A stretch of 18,735 nt of DNA. It comes from Pseudomonadota bacterium. Its GTDB lineage: Bacteria > Pseudomonadota > Alphaproteobacteria > Rhizobiales > Devosiaceae. The position numbers were made by a program, and so were the translations under genes. The stretch covers positions 1 through 18,735 of the forward strand of contig JAEYZJ010000151.1 in NCBI GenBank assembly GCA_023430705.1. Direction: 5' to 3'. The notes beneath the pieces were generated by a model. It did not search any database. It saw nothing but the letters and a program-made list of their open reading frames with translations, and was not told the origin of the DNA. Below, piece by piece: positions 15,766 through 18,735 of the stretch (its first letter is position 1; every line of letters begins with the position of its first letter).

Positions 15766-16749
15766 ATGGCCGAGAAGCTGCGCTGGGGAATACTGGCGAC
15801 GGGTGGGATCGCCGCGCTGTTCGTCAAGGACCTGCAGATGCACGCTCACGTCGTGAGTGCAGTCGGGTCGCGGTCGGAAGTCTCCGCGCGAGCCTTTGCG
15901 GACAGGTTTGGCATTGCGCGCGTCCACGGCAGCTACGAAGCGCTGTGCGCCGACCCCGAGGTCGACGCGATCTATGTCGCGACACCCCATCCTATGCACC
16001 ACGCCAACGCCCGTCTGGCGCTCGAGCACGGCAAACATGTGCTGATCGAGAAAGCCTTCACCGTCAACGCGGCCGAGGCGCAGGACCTCGTGGACCTCGC
16101 CGCCGACAAGGGGCTCGTCGTCCTCGAGGCGATGTGGACACGCTTCCTGCCGCACATGGTGCGAATCCGCGAGATCGTACGCTCCGGCTTGCTCGGGGAA
16201 ATCCGGTCGGTCGTCGCGGACCATACGCAGGACCTGCCTGACGATCCGCGTCATCGACTCAATGCGCTGGATCTCGGCGGTGGCGCGCTGCTCGACCTCG
16301 GGGTCTATCCGATCTCCTTCACTTTCGACGTCCTGGGAAGACCCGAGTCGATCGTTGCCCGGGCCCGGATGAAGGACACCGGGGCGGATGGCACCGTCGC
16401 CACGATCTTCACCTACGCGTCCGGCGCCATCGCCACGACGCTCTCGGCGAGCGACACCGCGGGGCGCAACATCGCGACCATTCACGGCACCGACGGCCGG
16501 ATCGAGATCGACAAGGTTTGGTACGCTCCGACGAGCTTCAGGCGGTACGACGCGACCAACACCGTGGTCGAGGACTACCGTTCGAACGTCGAGGGCAGGG
16601 GAATGCAGTACCAGGCCGCCGAACTGGAGCGGCTGGTAGCCGGGGGCAGGATTGCCGGCGAGATTCTGTCGCCTGCCGAGAGCGTCGCCATCATGGCCGC
16701 CATGGACGAGGTTCGCCGCCAGATAGGCCTTCGCTATCCCACCGAGTAG
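15766..16749 (+). CDS. Gfo/Idh/MocA-family NAD(P)-dependent oxidoreductase
   Basis: This 327-residue enzyme starts with the dinucleotide-binding motif LRWGILATGGIA (5-16). Further family motifs are AIYVATPHPMHHANARLALEH (68-88), the Glu-Lys pair in VLIEKAF with Lys96, EAMWTRFLPH (121-130) and GGGALLDLGVYPISF (171-185), with Asp177 and Tyr181 at the active site. The MWTRF pattern is shared with dihydrodiol dehydrogenase and xylose- or glucose-fructose-oxidoreductase-like members, so a sugar or cyclic diol is a likely substrate. GGAGGG nine bases upstream of ATG 15766 fixes the start. It follows the transglutaminase gene by 78 bases on the same strand. A link to the enolase-superfamily enzyme in sugar-acid metabolism is possible but not shown. 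Confidence 0.9.
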   Translation: MAEKLRWGILATGGIAALFVKDLQMHAHVVSAVGSRSEVSARAFADRFGIARVHGSYEALCADPEVDAIYVATPHPMHHANARLALEHGKHVLIEKAFTVNAAEAQDLVDLAADKGLVVLEAMWTRFLPHMVRIREIVRSGLLGEIRSVVADHTQDLPDDPRHRLNALDLGGGALLDLGVYPISFTFDVLGRPESIVARARMKDTGADGTVATIFTYASGAIATTLSASDTAGRNIATIHGTDGRIEIDKVWYAPTSFRRYDATNTVVEDYRSNVEGRGMQYQAAELERLVAGGRIAGEILSPAESVAIMAAMDEVRRQIGLRYPTE

Positions 16750-16883
16750 CGGGGGAATCACGTGTGCTGGCTTCTGCAGCGGGCAACCGTTGCGGGAGTC
16801 GGCCCGTCCTGATGCGCGCGGTCGCGGCTCTGGCCGCAGGCCACCCTTGCGCCGATAGAATAGCCGTATCGAAATGAGGAGAT

Positions 16884-16958
16884 TGGCGCGCCCAAGGGGA
16901 ATCGAACCCCTGTTCCCGCCGTGAGAGGGCGGTGTCCTGACCGCTAGACGATGGGCGC
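16884..16958 (-). tRNA. tRNA-Glu (anticodon CUC)
   Basis: The reverse strand folds as a cloverleaf: acceptor GCGCCCA paired with TGGGCGC, discriminator G and encoded CCA (16886-16884). The anticodon stem CCGCC/GGCGG encloses the loop CTCTCAC, giving anticodon CTC, which reads GAG. The T arm AGGGGTTCGATTCCCCT is intact. It lies 58 bases downstream of a second tRNA-Glu gene on the same strand and has its own promoter. No convincing intrinsic terminator follows; CGATA/TATCG (16853-16871) is a weak hairpin without a T run. Confidence 0.96.
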
Positions 16959-16967
16959 GGCGGAACT

Positions 16968-16996
16968 CTTATGGCGTTGAACGCCAACCGCGTCAA
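16968..16996 (-). promoter_or_regulatory. Promoter of tRNA-Glu(CUC), with a palindrome in the spacer
   Basis: On the reverse strand TTGACG (16996-16991) and CATAAG (16973-16968) are exactly 17 bp apart, and transcription would start a few bases before the tRNA. The spacer holds GGCGTT-G-AACGCC (16973-16985), a 13-bp palindrome overlapping the -10, which could be an operator or simply chance. Confidence 0.6.
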
Positions 16997-17016
16997 CCAC
17001 ACTCCAGAAGAGGAAG

Positions 17017-17091
17017 TGGCGCGCCCTAGGGGAGTCGAACCCCTCTCTGCACCGTGAAAGGGTGCCGTCCTAACCGATAGACGAAGGGCGC
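17017..17091 (-). tRNA. tRNA-Glu (anticodon UUC)
   Basis: The reverse strand gives acceptor GCGCCCT paired with AGGGCGC, discriminator G and encoded CCA (17019-17017). The anticodon stem GCACC/GGTGC encloses the loop CTTTCAC, so the anticodon is TTC, reading GAA (and GAG by wobble). The T arm GAGGGGTTCGACTCCCCT is intact. Together with the CUC gene downstream, both glutamate isoacceptors are encoded in tandem. A well-formed promoter ends about six bases before its 5' end. Confidence 0.96.
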
Positions 17092-17103
17092 CGCGGTGGC
17101 GTC

Positions 17104-17132
17104 CGTATAGGGGGGTTCTAAAAAGCTGGCAA
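17104..17132 (-). promoter_or_regulatory. Promoter of tRNA-Glu(UUC)
   Basis: TTGCCA (17132-17127) and TATACG (17109-17104) on the reverse strand are separated by 17 bp. The sequence between the -10 and the tRNA is GC-rich (GGACGCC), like the discriminator of stringently controlled stable-RNA promoters. The expected start is near 17097, leaving a very short 5' leader. Confidence 0.65.
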
Positions 17133-17158
17133 GAGCTAATTCCGGCCTTTTCGCGCTT

Positions 17159-17611
17159 TCAGCAACCCGAGAAGGTTATTGGCTTTTTCCAGCCGCGCGG
17201 ACGGTCCCGAACATCGATATGGATGAACTCCCGGCCCGGGTAGCACCCGAGGCCCCCGACCTCCGGATTGGAGCGGGCGAAGGCGATGAGCTCGGACTTG
17301 GGCACGCCCGGAATGAAGAAATCCACGGCCATGCAGCGCATGTGGTAGCTGCTGTCGACGCCACCCCCGATGATGTTGCGTATGGGATCGCGATACTGCG
17401 AGTTGACCACGATCTTGCGGCCGTAGCGCCGCTCGAAGGAGGAGATCACCGACTGGAGCTTTGTGGATACGCAGGAGTTGTCGACATCTGCGGAAGCCAG
17501 GTACATGCCCGAGCGCTGGATGTATCCGTTGTATGATGCCGGCCCGATACCCCAGAAGAAACAGCCGCTGAGGAGCGTTGCGCAGAGGAGCGCCGCGATG
17601 AGGCGAATCAT
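17159..17611 (-). CDS. Putative lipoprotein with a peptidase M15A-like (DUF882/YcbK-type) domain
   Basis: The 150-residue product starts with a lipoprotein signal peptide; the lipobox LLSGC places the lipidated cysteine at residue 17. The rest resembles the M15A zinc-peptidase fold: VNSQYRDPIRN (69-79), then SYHMRCMAVDF (89-99) with His90 and Asp97, and FIHIDV (129-134) with His131, the expected zinc ligands. Members of this fold cleave peptidoglycan side-chain or cross-link peptides, and this one would act from a membrane anchor in the periplasm. Four further cysteines (47, 93, 123, 150) could form disulfides. The ATG at 17611 has GGGGAAG five bases upstream, but that Shine-Dalgarno sequence lies inside a long hairpin. 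It is downstream of glyoxalase I and upstream of the tRNA genes on the same strand. Confidence 0.85.
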   Translation of the reverse strand: MIRLIAALLCATLLSGCFFWGIGPASYNGYIQRSGMYLASADVDNSCVSTKLQSVISSFERRYGRKIVVNSQYRDPIRNIIGGGVDSSYHMRCMAVDFFIPGVPKSELIAFARSNPEVGGLGCYPGREFIHIDVRDRPRGWKKPITFSGC

Positions 17612-17616
17612 GAAGT

Positions 17617-17664
17617 CTTCCCCGACTGCCGGCCCTTTGCCCGGCCGGATCGTGATCGGGGAAG
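17617..17664 (-). promoter_or_regulatory. 5' UTR hairpin that sequesters the ribosome binding site of the M15 lipoprotein gene
   Basis: In the reverse-strand transcript CTTCCCCGA (17664-17656) pairs perfectly with TCGGGGAAG (17625-17617). Inside it CCGGCC (17648-17643) pairs with GGCCGG (17634-17629) around an eight-base loop. The GGGGAAG in the 3' arm is the Shine-Dalgarno sequence, five bases before the ATG. The structure would block translation until opened by a ligand, heat, a protein or an upstream ribosome. Whether the transcript includes the 5' arm is not known, as no promoter is evident between 17665 and 17713. Confidence 0.5.
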
Positions 17665-17713
17665 CTAGTTCGGTTTGGCTAATCCCGGCCTAAGCCGACT
17701 GGTTAGTGATCGG

Positions 17714-18133
17714 TTACCAGGAGCCGGTATTGGGCATCGAGAGCCACGGCTCGGCCGGTGCGAGAGCGGCGCCCTTCTGCAAAATCTCGATGGAGATGTT
17801 GTCGGGCGAGCGGACAAAGGCCATGCGGCCGTCCCGGGGCGGACGGTTGATGGTGATGCCCATGTCGGCAAGGTGCTGGCAGTAGGTGTAGATATCGTCG
17901 ACCTCGTAGGCGAGGTGGCCGAAATTGCGCCCGCCGGTATAGACCTCGGGGTCCCAGTTGTAGGTCAACTCGACCTGGGCGTCGGGCTGGCCCTTGGGCG
18001 CGAGGAAGACAAGGGTATAGCGCCCCTTCTCGTTCTCGGAGCGACGAACCTCCTCCAGGCCCAGTCCCTCGCAATAGAAGCGCAGGCTCTCGTCGATGTC
18101 GGTGACGCGCACCATTGTATGCAGGTATTTCAA
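17714..18133 (-). CDS. gloA: Lactoylglutathione lyase (glyoxalase I)
   Basis: This 139-residue enzyme converts the hemithioacetal of methylglyoxal and glutathione to S-lactoylglutathione in the cytosol. The four metal ligands match E. coli GloA in place: His5 (YLHTMVRV), Glu55 (QVELTYNWD), His73 (FGHLAYEVDD) and Glu116 (SIEIL). GGRNFGHLA is also a family hallmark. The length fits the Ni-type bacterial enzyme. The start is TTG at 18133, supported by GGAGG eight bases upstream and by the need for His5; the first ATG (codon 7) would remove that ligand. The M15 lipoprotein gene follows after 102 bases on the same strand. The upstream region is shared divergently with the cold-shock gene. Confidence 0.95.
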   Translation of the reverse strand: MKYLHTMVRVTDIDESLRFYCEGLGLEEVRRSENEKGRYTLVFLAPKGQPDAQVELTYNWDPEVYTGGRNFGHLAYEVDDIYTYCQHLADMGITINRPPRDGRMAFVRSPDNISIEILQKGAALAPAEPWLSMPNTGSW

Positions 18134-18355
18134 GTCCAGTCCTCCGAAGGTCCGCGGCGGGAGAGACGCGCAGCGGCGCCGTCAGTGTATTTGCGGTGCT
18201 GCCATGCGGCAACCCGGCCACACTGATGGGCCATTGCGAAAAAGCCCTGACTAATTCGTAAACGCTTCTTAACTTCCTCGGGTGAATCGGCCAGAGTGCC
18301 AACGTCTTGTAGCGTACCCCGTCAGCGGCGGGGCGAGTACGAAAAGGCTTGAGGC

Positions 18356-18735
18356 ATGGGGGCCAAACGACCGCCCGACGGTGACGACTCGGGGTTCCGC
18401 TCTTCGGAGCAGAACGAGACCGGTGCACTTCCGGCGCTGGCGCACGCAGGCGATTCCTCCCTCGACGTGATCGAGGTGGTGGGCACCATCAAGTGGTTCG
18501 ACGTAGCCAAGGGCTTTGGCTTCATCATACCCGACGATGGTCGTTCCGACGTGCTGCTGCACGTCACCTGCCTGCGGCGCGACGGCTACCAGACGGCCTA
18601 CGAGGGTTCCCGCATCGTCGTGGAGGCACTGGCGCGTCCCGGCGGGCTGCAGGCCTTCCGCATCCTCTCGATGGACGATTCGACCGCCAGGCACCCGGCC
18701 CAGATGCCGGCGCCGCGTACGCACGTCACGGTGGA
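18356..18735 (+). CDS. Cold-shock-domain protein, 3' truncated by the window
   Basis: An ATG at 18356 opens a frame that runs without a stop for 126 codons to the edge. AAGG eight bases upstream is a good ribosome binding site. Residues 1-40 are a polar, probably disordered extension. Residues 41-107 form a cold-shock domain: GTIKWFDVAKGFGFIIPDDG contains RNP1 (KGFGFI, 52-57), and VLLHV (66-70) is RNP2, where the usual H-x-S after it is replaced by TC. A linker rich in Ala and Pro follows. Alphaproteobacteria often have a protein with two cold-shock domains joined by such a linker, so a second domain probably lies beyond the window. It should bind single-stranded RNA or DNA. The 222-base upstream region has no clear promoter that I can defend. 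Confidence 0.9.
   Translation, partial: MGAKRPPDGDDSGFRSSEQNETGALPALAHAGDSSLDVIEVVGTIKWFDVAKGFGFIIPDDGRSDVLLHVTCLRRDGYQTAYEGSRIVVEALARPGGLQAFRILSMDDSTARHPAQMPAPRTHVTV

Noticed and set aside
14941..16761. A 606-codon leftward frame opposite the transglutaminase and oxidoreductase genes
   Set aside because: Both opposite-strand genes have clear motifs and ribosome binding sites; the antisense frame has no recognisable domains.
16853..16871. CGATA/TATCG hairpin downstream of tRNA-Glu(CUC) as a terminator
   Set aside because: Only five pairs, a nine-base loop and no T tract.

Overview
This window looks like chromosomal DNA from a GC-rich alphaproteobacterium. Support comes from the run alanine-type aminotransferase, homoserine dehydrogenase (hom), class II fructose-bisphosphatase (glpX), recJ, an order I recall as common in Alphaproteobacteria. 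A Tim44-domain protein, an E. coli-type glyoxalase I and the start of a long cold-shock protein fit the same picture. I cannot name the genus; a Rhodospirillales-like or uncultured lineage is a guess. No phage, IS element, plasmid gene or CRISPR array is visible.

Layout. Bases 1-1781 hold the 5' end of a leftward gene of unknown function, a GT4 glycosyltransferase and a small periplasmic cytochrome c. Bases 1782-2091 are a 310-base gap with a possible promoter, a 27-codon alanine-rich reading frame and strong hairpins, leading into the aminotransferase. Bases 2092-9757 are the conserved amino-acid/carbon block, interrupted by two genes on the opposite strand: a sulfotransferase between the aminotransferase and hom, and a Tim44-like membrane protein between glpX and recJ. 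Bases 9889-12500 hold a cyclopropane-fatty-acid synthase, a small unknown protein, and an ArsR-type repressor with its SRPBCC partner. Bases 12557-16749 hold an enolase-superfamily sugar-acid dehydratase-like enzyme, two divergent transglutaminase-fold proteins and a Gfo/Idh/MocA oxidoreductase. The right end has two tRNA-Glu genes (anticodons CUC and UUC), each with its own recognisable promoter, an M15-type lipoprotein, glyoxalase I, and the 5' part of a cold-shock-domain gene cut by the window edge.

The most striking observation is at hom. The enzyme carries an extra N-terminal segment of about 57-65 residues resembling a small alphaproteobacterial helix-turn-helix domain. Its promoter holds four alternating CCTAT/ATAGG half-sites over 34 bp, three of them 11 bp apart, overlapping the -35 and -10 regions. 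The C-terminus is an ACT domain, so the protein may combine enzyme, amino-acid sensor and DNA-binding autoregulator. This is a hypothesis from sequence only. Other regulatory candidates are a possible alanine-attenuation leader before the alanine-type aminotransferase, a hairpin that buries the ribosome binding site of the M15 lipoprotein, and an apparently leaderless arsR transcript with CTTAAG repeats over its start.
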